Numbered from the stretch's first letter, positions 54,427 through 64,000 are shown. The stretch is DNA of 64,000 bases from Burkholderia oklahomensis C6786 (GCF_000959365.1 NZ_CP009556.1:1-64000), one strand, 5' to 3'. The notes: a model not told the origin generated them from the letters alone. Program-made: numbers and translations.

Positions 54427-57400
54427 ATGACCGCATCCACCCCTTCCCGCGAACTCGCCACGGCCGTCGAAGCGGCCGTCCTGTCGCTCGCCGGCGACGT
54501 CGCCGGCCGCCCGTTCGACGCGTCGGCCGCAGAGCGACCGCTGCACGCGCTGGGCTTCGATTCGTTGCAGTACGTCGAACTGTCCGGACGCCTGAACGAA
54601 TACTACGGGCTCGATCTCGCGCCGACGCTGTTCTTCGACGTGCACGCGCCGCGCCGGATCGCCGCGTATCTGCTTGCGCGGCACGCGGCCGAGGTCGTGC
54701 GCAAGCATGACGGCGCGATCGAGAACGAGAATGAAACGGACGCGGCGGCCGGCGCATCCGCCGCCGCGCCCGACGGCCGCGCGGAGGCCGAAGCGGACGC
54801 GGCGCGACCCGTTACCGCGCAGCAGGCCGTCGACGCGCAGCGCGCGGACGCGCCGCTTCGCGACGCGCGTGCCGCGACCGCGCAACACGATGCGTCGCGC
54901 GACGAAGCGAACGAAGATACGCATGACGAAGCAGCGACCGACGTCGCGATCGTCGGCATGGCCGGCCTCTTCCCGCAGTCCGCCGATCTCGCCGAATTCT
55001 GGCGGCACCTCGCCGCCGGCGACGACCTGATCGCCGAAACGCCGCCGTCGCGCTGGGACTGGCGTGCGGTCGACGGCGAGCCCGCGTCGCGCTGGGGCGG
55101 CTTCATTCCGCGCATCGAATATTTCGACGCCGCGTTCTTCGGCATCTCGCCGCGCGAAGCCGAGCAGATGGACCCGCAGCAACGCCTGCTGCTGCAGACC
55201 GCGTGGGCCGCGCTCGAAGACGCGGCGATCCGCCCGTCCGATCTGATGGGCAGCGACGCGGCGGTGTTCGTCGGCGTCAGCACGTCCGACTACCTCGATC
55301 TGCTGCCCGGCGCGGACGGCCATCTCGCGGTCGGCAACGCGCACGCGATGCTGCCGAACCGCCTGTCGCATCTGCTCGGCACGCACGGGCCGAGCGAGGT
55401 CGTCGACACCGCATGCTCGAGCTCGCTCGTCGCGCTGCACCGCGCGGTGCGCGCGCTGCGGCGCGGCGAGAGCGGCGTCGCGATCGTCGGCGGCGTCAAC
55501 GTGATGCTGACGACGCGGCTGCATCGCGCGCTCGCCGCCGCCGGCATGCTGAGCCCCGACGGGCGGTGCAAGACGTTCGACGCGTCGGCGAACGGCTACG
55601 TGCGCGGCGAAGGCGTCGCGGCGCTCGTGCTGATGCCGCTCGAACGCGCGCGCGCGGGCCGGCATCCGGTGCTCGCGGTGATCAAGGGCAGCGCGATCAA
55701 TCACGGCGGCCGCGCGGCGTTCCTGACCGCGCCCGACGTGAATGCGCAGGCCGCGCTGATCGAGGCCGCGTACCGGGACGCGGGCGTCGATCCGGCGACC
55801 GTCTCGTACGTCGAGGCGCACGGCACCGGCACGTCGCTCGGCGATCCGATCGAAGTGCAGGCGCTGCGCCAGGGCTTCGACGCGTGCGCTCGCGAGCGCG
55901 CCGATGCGCGCGCGCCGGCGCGCTGCGGCCTCGGCTCGGTCAAGACCAACATCGGGCACCTCGAAGCGGCGGCGGGCCTCGCGGGCGTCGTCAAGGTCGT
56001 GCTCGCGATGAACCGGCGGATGCTGCCGCCGAGCCTGCATTGCCGCGAGCCGAATCCGTACCTGAAGCTCGACGACAGCCGCTACCACATCGTCACCGAG
56101 CCGACGCCGTGGCCGGGCGACGCGACGCCGACGCCGCTTCGCGCGGGCGTCAGCTCGTTCGGGTTCGGTGGGTCGAACGCGCACGTCGTGCTGCAGTCGG
56201 CCGATGCTCGGCCGGCCGACGGCGCGGACTCGTCGCGGCCAGCGTCCGTCTCCGAATCCATCTCCGAATCCATCTCCGAATCCATCTCCGAATCCGTCTC
56301 CGAATCCGTCTCCGCTTCCGCGAACGCAGCCGACGCGACCGATTCGCCGACCTGGTTCATTCCGCTGTCGGCACGCACCGACACCGCGCTGCGCGAGCGC
56401 GCCGCGCAGCTCGCGCGCTGGCTCGATGCCGAGCGCGCCGACGATTCACTGCTGCCGGCGATCGCGAAAACGTTGTCGATCGGCCGCGAGCCGATGGCGC
56501 GCCGCTTCGGCGTCACGTGCGCGTCGCTCGACGCGCTCCGCGCGCAGCTCGCGATCGCGCTGGACGGCAACGCCGAGGCGCTCGCGCGCGACGACGCGCG
56601 CCTGCGGCCGCACGCCCCCGCGCATGCCGCGTGGCTCGCGGGCGAGCCTGCGCCGCTGCCCGTCGCGTGGCGCGATGCGACGCCGCGCTTGCGATTGCCC
56701 GTCTATCCGTTCGAAGGCGAGCGGCACTGGCCGACCGACGAAGCAACGCCGTCGCGCTTCGCGCTCGCGCCTGCGGGCGAAGGCGCGTACCGGCTGCACA
56801 TCGCACCCGATGCGCCGCTCGTCGCCGATCATCGGCTCGCGGGCGAACCCGTGCTCGCCGCCGCCGCGCAGATCGTGATCGCATGGCGCGCGCTGGAAAC
56901 GCACACGAGCGCGGGCGGCGCGCACAGCGCGAGCGGGCCGGGCGAATCGCATGAATCGAACGGTTCACATGATTCCGACCGTTCGAACGATTTGAACGAT
57001 TCGCGCCATTCGATCGACGGGATCGACGCAAGCGCCGCGACGCACGTCGCGCTGCACGATATCGAATGGCTCGCGCCGATCGCGATCGGCGCGCCGACCG
57101 ATCTGCACGTCACGCTCGCGCGCGACGAAGACGAAGACGAAGACGAAGACCGCAACGATGACGACGACCGCGACGGAGACGAAGGCGCCGCGCGATTCGC
57201 GATCGCCATCCCTCCCGCCATCGACACGCCGCTCGGCCGCGGACGCGCGACCCGCGCCGCGAGCTCCCGATCGGCGGCCCCCGCGTTCGACATCGCAGCG
57301 ATCCGCGCGCGCTGCACACAGCCGATCTCGGCCGACGCGTGCTACGACGCATTCGCCGCGATCGGCATCGATTACGGACCGACCTTTCGCCCGCTGCGCG

Positions 57401-60400
57401 CGCTCGCGGTCGGCCGCGAAGAAGTGCTCGCCGAGTTCGACGCGGCGGCGCTCGCGCGCACGACGGACGACGCGCGGCTCGTCGCGCTGCTCGACGGCGC
57501 GTTCCAGGCGATCGCGGGCCTGCAGCTCGCGGATGCGGGACGCATCGACGGCGCGCTCCTGCCCGCGGCGCTCGCGCGCATCGAATTCGTCGGGCCGCTC
57601 GCGGACAGCGTCCATGCATGGATTCGCGAAGTGCCGGCCGCGTCGGGCCGCCGCACGTTCGATCTCGATCTCGTGACCGCGCGCGGCGCGCGGTGCGCGT
57701 CGCTGCGCGGCCTCGCGCTTGCGTCGGGACGGCGCGCGGCGTCACGCGACGCGCCGCGGCTCGCGACGCCCGGCGAGCATCTGCTCGCGCCGCAGTGGCT
57801 GCCGTGCGCGGCGAACGCGGCGACGCACGCGCCGCGCACCGCCAGGCTGACCGTATTGGGCGGCACGCCCGCCCAGCGCGCCGCGCTCGCGGCGACGCAC
57901 CCGGCATTGCGCGCGATCGACGACTTGGCCGAACTCGATGCGCACGTCGAGCATCTCGTCTGGCTGCTGCCCGCGGCAACGGATACGCTCGCGCGACGCG
58001 CGGGCCTCGACGGCTTCCGGCTCGTCAAGCGGTTGCTCTCGCTCGGCGCGGGCGACCGCGCATTCGAGCTGACCGTGCTGACCGCGCGCTCGTGGACGAT
58101 GCCGGGCGACACGCCCGCATTCCCCGCGCACGCGGACCTCGCCGGGCTGTGCGGGTCGCTCGCGAACGAATATCCGCATTGGCGCGTGCGGCTGTTCGAT
58201 CTGTCCGACGCCGACGCGCTGCCCGCCGACTGGCGGACGCAGGACGCCGAAGGCGGCCACCCGCTGCTGCTGCACCGGCACGGCCAATGGTTCGCGCGCC
58301 GGCTCGTGCCGCTCGCGGCGCTGCCCGCGCGCGCCGAGCCGCCGTACCGGCCGGGCGGCGTCTATGTCGCGATCGGCGGCGCGGGCGGCATCGGCCGAGT
58401 CTGGACCGAGCATGCGATCCGCGCGTGCGGCGCGCAAGTCGTGTGGATCGGGCGGCGGCCGCTCGACGCGCAGATCGATGCGCACTGCGACACGCTCGCC
58501 GCGCTCGGCCCGCGCCCGTCGTATCTGAGCGCGGACGCGAGCGACATCGACAGTCTGCGCGCCGCGCGCGACGCCGTGCTCGAGCGCTTCGGCCGGATCG
58601 ACGGCGTCGTGCACACGGCGATCGTCCTTCAGGACGGCGGCCTCGCGCAGCAGGACGAAGCGCAGTTCAGCGCGGCGCTGAACGCGCAGGTCGCGACGAC
58701 CGCGAACCTCGCGAGCGCGTTCGGCAACGATGCGCTCGACTTCATCCTGTTCTTCTCGTCGCTGCAAAGCGCGTTCGTCGCGGCGGGCCAGAGCAATTAC
58801 GCGGCGGGCTGCACGTTCCGCGACGCGTTCGCCGATTGGCTGCGCACGCAGGTCCGGTGCGCGGTCAAGGTCGTGAGCTGGGGCTACTGGGGGCAGACGG
58901 GCGTCGTCGCGTCCGAGCCGTACCGTCAGCGGATGGCCGCGCTCGGCATCGGCTCGATCGAGCCGGCGGCGGCGATGGCGGTCGTCGACGCGCTGCTCGG
59001 CGCGCCCGTCGATCAGGTCGGCTACCTGAAGACGATCGCGAGCGCGGCGGTGCCGACGCTCGCGCCCGCGCTCGCGGCCCGCGTCGCGCCGCCCACCGAC
59101 GCGCTCGCCGATGCGCCGCTGCCGCGCGTCGACGCGACGGGCGACAGTGCGCCATGGCAACATGCGCTCGCCGCGCTCGATCGCGCGATCGCGCGCCGCC
59201 TGTTCGCGGAGCTCGCGGCGCTGCGCGTGTTCGGCGACGGCGAGGACGACGACGTGGCGACGGTGAATGCCGATGCCGCGCGCACGGATGCGTCGATCGA
59301 TGAGACGACGACACGCGTTGACGCATCCGACGATCGCGACAATCGCGACAATCGCAACGATCGCGACGATCGCGACGACGCACACGACGACGCACACGCG
59401 GATCCGCGCGAATGCGCGTCGGCCCGCGATGCCGCGCAACTCGGCGCATCGTTCGACATCGACGCCGCGCTGCGCTCGGGCCGCATCGCGCCCGCGTACC
59501 GGCGCTGGCTCGTGCACGCGCTGACGCTGATCGCGCGACACGGCTGCCTCTCCTGGGACGGCCGCACGGGCCGCGTCGCCGAACCGCCGCCGTCGCTGGA
59601 CACGGCGCGCGCGGAATGGACGGAAGCCCGCGCCGGCCTCGCACGCACGGCGCTGCTGAACGCCCACCTCGCGCTCGCCGACGCGGCGCTCGACGCGCTG
59701 CCCGCGATCCTGCAAGGCCGCGTGCCCGCAACGTCGATCCTGTTCCCCGACGGCGACCTGAGCCGCGTCGAAGCCGTCTATCAGCGCAACGAGCAGGCGG
59801 ACCGCTGCAACCGCGCGCTCGCCGATGCGGTGCTGCACCTCGTCGGCGGCACGAGCGCCCGCCGGCCGGCGACACTCGCCGAGATCGGCGCGGGCACGGG
59901 CGGCACCACCGCGCCGCTTCTCGCGGCGCTCGACGCGCGCGGCGCGCGGCTCGGCCGCTACGACTTCACCGACATCTCGAAGGCGTTCCTGCTGAACGCC
60001 GAGCAATCGTTCGGCCGCGGCCGCGACATGCTGCGCTACCGGCTGTTCGACGTCGAGCGGCCCGTCGGCGAACAATCGCTCGACGCCGGCGGCTACGACA
60101 TCGTGATCGCGACCAACGTGCTGCACGCGACGCAGGACATCGGCGTCACGCTGCGCAACGCGAAGGCGCTGCTGAAGACGGGCGGCCATCTGATCGTCAA
60201 CGAACTGCTCGACACGCACGGCTTCGCGCATGCGACGTTCGGCCTGCTGCCGGGCTGGTGGCGGCATCGCGACAGCGAGCGCCGCCTGCCGGGCAGCCCG
60301 CTGCTGTCGCGCGAAGGCTGGACGCATGCATTGCGCGAGGCCGGCTTCACGGTGCTCGACGGCGGCCCTGCCGACGGCGCGAGCGCCGGCCAGGGCGTGA

Positions 60401-63400
60401 TCGTCGCGATCAGCGACGGCGTGATCGTGCAGCCCGCGCCCGTCGATGCGCGCGAGCCGGCGCAAGTCGATGCGCAGCCGCGCGCGGCCGCCGCGACATC
60501 GCCCGGCGCAGCGCCGCGCACGATTTCGACCTCGTCGCCGGCCGCGCCGGCAGCCGGCGCGAACCTGCGCGAGCGCTGCCTGCAATGGCTGACGCAACTC
60601 GTCGCGCGGACGCTGAAAACGCCGGCCGGCAAGCTCGCGCCGGATCAACCGCTCGGCGGCTACGGCGTCGACTCGATTCTCGTGATCGGCCTGACGAAGA
60701 CGCTGCGCGAAACGTTCGGCGTCGCGCTGTCGAACGCGACGCTGTTCGAGCACGCGACGCTGGATGCGCTCGCCGATTTCTTCGTCGCCGAGCATCGCGC
60801 CGCGTGCGAGCGCGTGCTCGGCAACGAAGCGGCTGCCGCCGCGCACACGTCGCCGGCTGAACGCGCAGCCGCGCAGCCGTGCGCGACCGGCCGCGCATCC
60901 TGCGACGCGCCAGCGCCCGCGCCCACGTCCGCATCGACGATGCCGGATCGAGCCGCATCGAGCGAGCGCGCATCGCACCCGGCGACGCCGGCAACGCTTC
61001 CGCACGCACTCCGCGCGGCGCCCGCGAGCGCCGACGACACGGCGGTCGCCGTGATCGGCATGTCGGGCCGCTACGCACAGGCGGACAACCTGCGCGAGTT
61101 CTGGGACAACCTCCGCGCGGGCCGCCACTGCATCACCGAGGTGCCCGCCGAGCGCTGGGACTGGCGCACGCACTTCGACGCGGAGAAAGGCACGCCCGGC
61201 CGCACGTACAGCCGCTGGGGCGGCTTCCTCAGGCAGATCGACCGCTTCGACGCCGCGTTCTTCCGGATCGCGCCGAGCGACGCGGAGAACATCGATCCGC
61301 AAGGCCGCCTGTTTCTCGAGGAATCGTGGGCCGCGATCGAAGACGCGGGCTACACGCCCGCGACGCTCAGCGCGAACCGCCAGGTCGGCGTGTTCGTCGG
61401 CGTGATGAACGGCGGCTACCCGACGGGCGCGCAGTTCTGGAGCATCGCGAACCGCGTGTCGCACGCGCTCGACCTGCACGGGCCGAGCCTCGCCGTCGAC
61501 ACCGCGTGCTCGTCGTCGCTGACCGCGATTCATCTCGCGCTCGAAAGCCTGCGCAGCGGCACCTGCGACTGCGCGCTCGCGGGCGGCGTCAACCTGATTC
61601 AGAGTCCGAAGCATCTGGTCGGCCTGTCGTCGCTGACGATGCTGTCGGCGGGCGACGCGTGCCGCGCGTTCGGCGCGGGCGCGGACGGCTTCGTCGACGG
61701 CGAAGGCGTCGGCGTGCTCGTGCTGAAGCCGCTGTCGCGCGCGCTCGCAGACGGCGACGCGATCCACGGCATCATCCGCGGCAGCATGATCAACGCGGGC
61801 GGCAAGACGCACGGCCTCACCGTGCCGAATCCGCGCGCGCAGCAGGCGGTCGTCGACGCGGCGCTCGCGAGAAGCGGCGTGCCCGCGCGCGCGGTCGGCT
61901 ACATCGAGGCGCACGGCACCGGCACCGCGCTCGGCGATCCGATCGAGCTCGCCGGCCTCACGCGCGCGTTCGCCGCAACCACCGCCGATCGCGGCTTCTG
62001 CGCGCTCGGCTCGGTCAAGTCGAACATCGGCCATTGCGAGAGCGCGGCGGGCATCGCGGGCGTGACGAAAGTGCTGCTGCAAATGAAGCATCGCGAGCTC
62101 GTGCCGACGCTGCACGCGGACGAGACGAATCCCGACATCGATTTCGCGCAATCGCCGTTCGTGCTGCAGCGCCGGCTCGCGCCGTGGCCGAAGCCGGACA
62201 CGGGCGGTTGGCCGCGGATCGCGGGCGTGTCGTCGTTCGGCGCGGGCGGCGCGAACGCGCACGTCGTGCTCGAAGAGTTCGTCGACGCGCGCGTCGCAAC
62301 CGATGTCGACGCCTCCGGCCCCGCGATCATCGTGCTGTCCGCCGCGACCGACGACGCGCTGCGCCGCCGCGCGCGGCAGCTTCACGCGGCGCTCGCCGGC
62401 GGCGAAATCGGCGCGGATCGTCTGCACGACCTCGCGTACACGCTGCAAGCCGGCCGCGAGGCGATGGCCGCGCGCTTCGGCTGCGTCGCCGGCTCCGTCG
62501 CCGCGCTGCAGGCGACGCTCGCGGCGTTCGTCGAAGGCGACGCGTCGCACGGCTGGCACGCGCATCGGCTCGCCGCCGACCGGCAGGGCCTCGCCGAGCT
62601 CGACGCCGATCCCGAGTTGCGCGCGTCGCTCGTCGACCAATGCATCGCGAGCGGCAAGCTCGACAAGCTCGCGGCGCTCTGGTGCCAGGGGCTCGGCGTC
62701 GACTGGTCCGCGCTGCATCGCGGCCGCACGCGCCGGCGCATTCATCTGCCGGCCTACCCGTTCGACGGCCCGAGCTACTGGTTCCGCGACGACGACGCGC
62801 TCGCCGCCGAGCCGGCGCATCGCCGCGCGATCGAGCCCACGCGCGATGACGCGGTTGCGGCAAGCGGCGCGAGCGTCGACGCGCCGGCCGCCTCGACGCC
62901 CGACGTCGCGGCGCTCGTCCGCCGGACGGTCGCGCAAGTGCTTGGCTATCCGGACGTCGACATGGGCGAGTCGTTCTTCTCGCTCGGCGGCGATTCGATC
63001 CGCGCGGCGCGCGTGCATCGGACGCTGCAGCAGGCGCTCGGCGTGAAGATTCCGCTCAGCCTGATGCTGGAAGCGAAGACGCTCGCGGAATGCGCGCGCG
63101 CGATCGACGCGCTGGTTCCGGCCGAGCGGCCGTCGGCGACCGGCGTGTCCGCTACCGGCACGTCCGCGAGCGGCACGTCCGCTACCGGCACGTCCGCGAG
63201 CGGCAAGCCCGCATCCGGCGCGCGCGCATCCGAACCGAAAACGCCATCCGCGCACGAATCGGCATCGCAGACACGCCCCGCCCCCATCCCGCGCGACGCC
63301 AGCCCGCGCGTGCACACGCTGTCGTCGAACCAGCAGCAGTTTTTCTTCCTCGATCGCCTGAATCCCGCGAATCCGGCGTTCAACCTGCCGGGCGCGCTGC

Positions 63401-64000
63401 GCGTGCGCGGCGAATGGCACGCGGATGCACTCGAAGCCGCGTACCAGACGCTCATCGATTCGCACGACGTGCTGCGCACCCGCTTCGTCGTGCGCGGCGG
63501 CGAGCCGTGCGCCGAAGTCGCGCCGCACCGCACGGCGGCGATCCGCCATCACGACCTGTCCGCACTGCTGCCGAAGCACCAGGCCGCGCGCATCGCCGAA
63601 TGCCTGACGGAGTCGAGCCGCGAAGGCTTCGCGCTCGAACAGGGCGAGCCGAGTCGTCTGACGGTGCTCGAATTGCGCGATGACGACCACGTGATCCTGC
63701 TGAACCTGCATCACATCGTCGGCGACGCGGTGTCCGTCGTCGTGCTGCTCGACGCGCTCGCGCGCGCCGCGCTGACAGGCCGCGTGCCCGCGCCGTGCGC
63801 CGAGCACCCGCAATACGCGGAGTGGGCCGCGCGCGAGCACGAGCAGTTGCCCGAGGTCGTCGAACGCGAGCTGCCGTACTGGCTCGATCGCCTGCGCGAC
63901 GTGCCGCCGCCGCTGCCGCTGCCGTGCGATCGCGCGCGACCGCCCGTGCCGAGCTATCGCGGGCAGAGCGTGCCGCTCGCATTCCCGGCGGAACTGACCG
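54427..64000 (+). CDS. burF: Hybrid PKS-NRPS BurF (ACP-KS-DH-KR-MT-ACP-KS-PCP-C..., cut by window end)
   Basis: Partial: 3191 codons are open to the window edge. Order: ACP (GFDSL, Ser46); KS1 (172-600, DTACSSS, Cys330); DH (about 790-1090, His802 in DHRLAGEP, YGPTF, Asp1023); KR (GGAGGIG near 1316, Tyr1458); C-methyltransferase (EIGAGTGG from 1819); ACP (GVDSI, Ser2083); KS2 (from 2207, Cys2361); PCP (GGDSI, Ser2857); condensation domain (LHHIVGD, His3095, His3096, Asp3100). Neither module has its own acyltransferase between KS and the next domain, so loading in trans is implied. Acidic or Ser-rich linkers made of in-frame DNA repeats interrupt the chain near 609-628, 900-920, 1636-1660 and 2908-2927. 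Start: ATG at 54427. Confidence 0.93.
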   Translation, partial: MTASTPSRELATAVEAAVLSLAGDVAGRPFDASAAERPLHALGFDSLQYVELSGRLNEYYGLDLAPTLFFDVHAPRRIAAYLLARHAAEVVRKHDGAIENENETDAAAGASAAAPDGRAEAEADAARPVTAQQAVDAQRADAPLRDARAATAQHDASRDEANEDTHDEAATDVAIVGMAGLFPQSADLAEFWRHLAAGDDLIAETPPSRWDWRAVDGEPASRWGGFIPRIEYFDAAFFGISPREAEQMDPQQRLLLQTAWAALEDAAIRPSDLMGSDAAVFVGVSTSDYLDLLPGADGHLAVGNAHAMLPNRLSHLLGTHGPSEVVDTACSSSLVALHRAVRALRRGESGVAIVGGVNVMLTTRLHRALAAAGMLSPDGRCKTFDASANGYVRGEGVAALVLMPLERARAGRHPVLAVIKGSAINHGGRAAFLTAPDVNAQAALIEAAYRDAGVDPATVSYVEAHGTGTSLGDPIEVQALRQGFDACARERADARAPARCGLGSVKTNIGHLEAAAGLAGVVKVVLAMNRRMLPPSLHCREPNPYLKLDDSRYHIVTEPTPWPGDATPTPLRAGVSSFGFGGSNAHVVLQSADARPADGADSSRPASVSESISESISESISESVSESVSASANAADATDSPTWFIPLSARTDTALRERAAQLARWLDAERADDSLLPAIAKTLSIGREPMARRFGVTCASLDALRAQLAIALDGNAEALARDDARLRPHAPAHAAWLAGEPAPLPVAWRDATPRLRLPVYPFEGERHWPTDEATPSRFALAPAGEGAYRLHIAPDAPLVADHRLAGEPVLAAAAQIVIAWRALETHTSAGGAHSASGPGESHESNGSHDSDRSNDLNDSRHSIDGIDASAATHVALHDIEWLAPIAIGAPTDLHVTLARDEDEDEDEDRNDDDDRDGDEGAARFAIAIPPAIDTPLGRGRATRAASSRSAAPAFDIAAIRARCTQPISADACYDAFAAIGIDYGPTFRPLRALAVGREEVLAEFDAAALARTTDDARLVALLDGAFQAIAGLQLADAGRIDGALLPAALARIEFVGPLADSVHAWIREVPAASGRRTFDLDLVTARGARCASLRGLALASGRRAASRDAPRLATPGEHLLAPQWLPCAANAATHAPRTARLTVLGGTPAQRAALAATHPALRAIDDLAELDAHVEHLVWLLPAATDTLARRAGLDGFRLVKRLLSLGAGDRAFELTVLTARSWTMPGDTPAFPAHADLAGLCGSLANEYPHWRVRLFDLSDADALPADWRTQDAEGGHPLLLHRHGQWFARRLVPLAALPARAEPPYRPGGVYVAIGGAGGIGRVWTEHAIRACGAQVVWIGRRPLDAQIDAHCDTLAALGPRPSYLSADASDIDSLRAARDAVLERFGRIDGVVHTAIVLQDGGLAQQDEAQFSAALNAQVATTANLASAFGNDALDFILFFSSLQSAFVAAGQSNYAAGCTFRDAFADWLRTQVRCAVKVVSWGYWGQTGVVASEPYRQRMAALGIGSIEPAAAMAVVDALLGAPVDQVGYLKTIASAAVPTLAPALAARVAPPTDALADAPLPRVDATGDSAPWQHALAALDRAIARRLFAELAALRVFGDGEDDDVATVNADAARTDASIDETTTRVDASDDRDNRDNRNDRDDRDDAHDDAHADPRECASARDAAQLGASFDIDAALRSGRIAPAYRRWLVHALTLIARHGCLSWDGRTGRVAEPPPSLDTARAEWTEARAGLARTALLNAHLALADAALDALPAILQGRVPATSILFPDGDLSRVEAVYQRNEQADRCNRALADAVLHLVGGTSARRPATLAEIGAGTGGTTAPLLAALDARGARLGRYDFTDISKAFLLNAEQSFGRGRDMLRYRLFDVERPVGEQSLDAGGYDIVIATNVLHATQDIGVTLRNAKALLKTGGHLIVNELLDTHGFAHATFGLLPGWWRHRDSERRLPGSPLLSREGWTHALREAGFTVLDGGPADGASAGQGVIVAISDGVIVQPAPVDAREPAQVDAQPRAAAATSPGAAPRTISTSSPAAPAAGANLRERCLQWLTQLVARTLKTPAGKLAPDQPLGGYGVDSILVIGLTKTLRETFGVALSNATLFEHATLDALADFFVAEHRAACERVLGNEAAAAAHTSPAERAAAQPCATGRASCDAPAPAPTSASTMPDRAASSERASHPATPATLPHALRAAPASADDTAVAVIGMSGRYAQADNLREFWDNLRAGRHCITEVPAERWDWRTHFDAEKGTPGRTYSRWGGFLRQIDRFDAAFFRIAPSDAENIDPQGRLFLEESWAAIEDAGYTPATLSANRQVGVFVGVMNGGYPTGAQFWSIANRVSHALDLHGPSLAVDTACSSSLTAIHLALESLRSGTCDCALAGGVNLIQSPKHLVGLSSLTMLSAGDACRAFGAGADGFVDGEGVGVLVLKPLSRALADGDAIHGIIRGSMINAGGKTHGLTVPNPRAQQAVVDAALARSGVPARAVGYIEAHGTGTALGDPIELAGLTRAFAATTADRGFCALGSVKSNIGHCESAAGIAGVTKVLLQMKHRELVPTLHADETNPDIDFAQSPFVLQRRLAPWPKPDTGGWPRIAGVSSFGAGGANAHVVLEEFVDARVATDVDASGPAIIVLSAATDDALRRRARQLHAALAGGEIGADRLHDLAYTLQAGREAMAARFGCVAGSVAALQATLAAFVEGDASHGWHAHRLAADRQGLAELDADPELRASLVDQCIASGKLDKLAALWCQGLGVDWSALHRGRTRRRIHLPAYPFDGPSYWFRDDDALAAEPAHRRAIEPTRDDAVAASGASVDAPAASTPDVAALVRRTVAQVLGYPDVDMGESFFSLGGDSIRAARVHRTLQQALGVKIPLSLMLEAKTLAECARAIDALVPAERPSATGVSATGTSASGTSATGTSASGKPASGARASEPKTPSAHESASQTRPAPIPRDASPRVHTLSSNQQQFFFLDRLNPANPAFNLPGALRVRGEWHADALEAAYQTLIDSHDVLRTRFVVRGGEPCAEVAPHRTAAIRHHDLSALLPKHQAARIAECLTESSREGFALEQGEPSRLTVLELRDDDHVILLNLHHIVGDAVSVVVLLDALARAALTGRVPAPCAEHPQYAEWAAREHEQLPEVVERELPYWLDRLRDVPPPLPLPCDRARPPVPSYRGQSVPLAFPAELT
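56251..56310. repeat. Five 12-bp repeats inside burF
   Basis: TCCGAATCC[AG]TC five times, encoding SESI three times and SESV twice in the linker after KS1. The period is a multiple of three, so copy change keeps the frame. Confidence 0.9.
57124..57147. repeat. Four GACGAA repeats inside the burF DH region
   Basis: It encodes alternating Asp-Glu at residues 900-907, followed by more acidic residues: an acidic insert in the dehydratase domain between the His802 region and Asp1023. Confidence 0.85.
59332..59376. repeat. Five 9-bp repeats inside burF
   Basis: Variants of GATCGCGAC, encoding Asp/Asn-Arg-Asp triplets from residue 1636 in the KR-MT linker, followed by GACGACGCACAC-type repeats. 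In frame. Confidence 0.85.
63148..63207. repeat. Two 30-bp repeats inside burF
   Basis: Each copy encodes SATGTSASG plus Thr or Lys, in the linker between the PCP and the condensation domain. In frame. Confidence 0.85.

Noticed and set aside
57742..63840. A 2032-codon minus-strand frame opposite burF
   Set aside because: Same kind of shadow; all recognisable domains are on the plus strand.

Overview
The window is one continuous piece of a high-GC (about two-thirds G+C by eye) proteobacterial chromosome with tightly packed operons. Gene content and codon bias fit Burkholderia, and the right third fits the Burkholderia pseudomallei group (pseudomallei / mallei / thailandensis type), probably the second chromosome: it carries the left part of the bur/mal hybrid NRPS-PKS cluster for malleilactone / burkholderic acid / malleicyprols, with a solo LuxR regulator (MalR-like) beside it. 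Species-level assignment is inference. No rRNA, tRNA, CRISPR array or intact insertion sequence was seen.

Left third (1-22.6 kb) is catabolic. Glycolate oxidase genes glcD-glcE (glcE runs off the window edge) are divergent from the FadR-type regulator glcC; two TGGT-N3-ACCA operators lie between them, one covering the glcC start codon. After a small hypothetical gene and a heptamer tandem repeat comes a two-armed 4-hydroxyproline locus. The minus arm is epimerase, D-hydroxyproline dehydrogenase (three subunits with start/stop overlaps) and a PAS-AraC regulator. The plus arm is deaminase, APC permease, ketoglutarate semialdehyde dehydrogenase and an Ldh_2-family cyclic-imine reductase. Together they take trans-4-hydroxy-L-proline to 2-oxoglutarate. 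Two MFS transporters follow, then a putatively Fur-controlled unit of an OprB-type porin, a secreted beta-propeller-like protein and a Tat-exported Dyp peroxidase (EfeB).

Middle (22.6-39 kb). The EfeB unit ends in a 31-codon signal-peptide stub joined to about 1.2 kb of clearly lower-GC DNA carrying one orphan ORF (an accessory insertion). Then come doxX, L-lactate permease lldP, lutABC and the divergent regulator lldR with a perfect TGGTC-T-GACCA operator; two hypothetical genes; a DszC/SfnB-like flavin monooxygenase; an 826-bp stretch with no convincing gene; and a metQ - DszA/NtaA-type monooxygenase - metN - metI unit for uptake and use of a sulfur compound, plausibly methionine.

Right third (39-64 kb). 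A MalR-like LuxR gene is divergent from the biosynthetic operon across a 1.2-kb AT-rich region holding a lux-box-like dyad and other palindromes. The operon reads burA (TE-A-PCP-KS-AT-TE-KR-ACP), burB (small SET-domain protein), a 653-bp gap with a 21-copy GGCTTC repeat, burC (TauD-type oxygenase), burD (class III aminotransferase), burE (aldehyde dehydrogenase) and burF (ACP-KS-DH-KR-MT-ACP-KS-PCP-C..., cut by the window end). The established model is that methionine is S-methylated and trimmed to dimethylsulfoniopropionate, which BurA activates, extends by one malonate unit and ketoreduces to gonyol; gonyol becomes the cyclopropanol unit that the BurF line joins to the rest of the molecule. 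The BurA domain order seen here fits that chemistry exactly.
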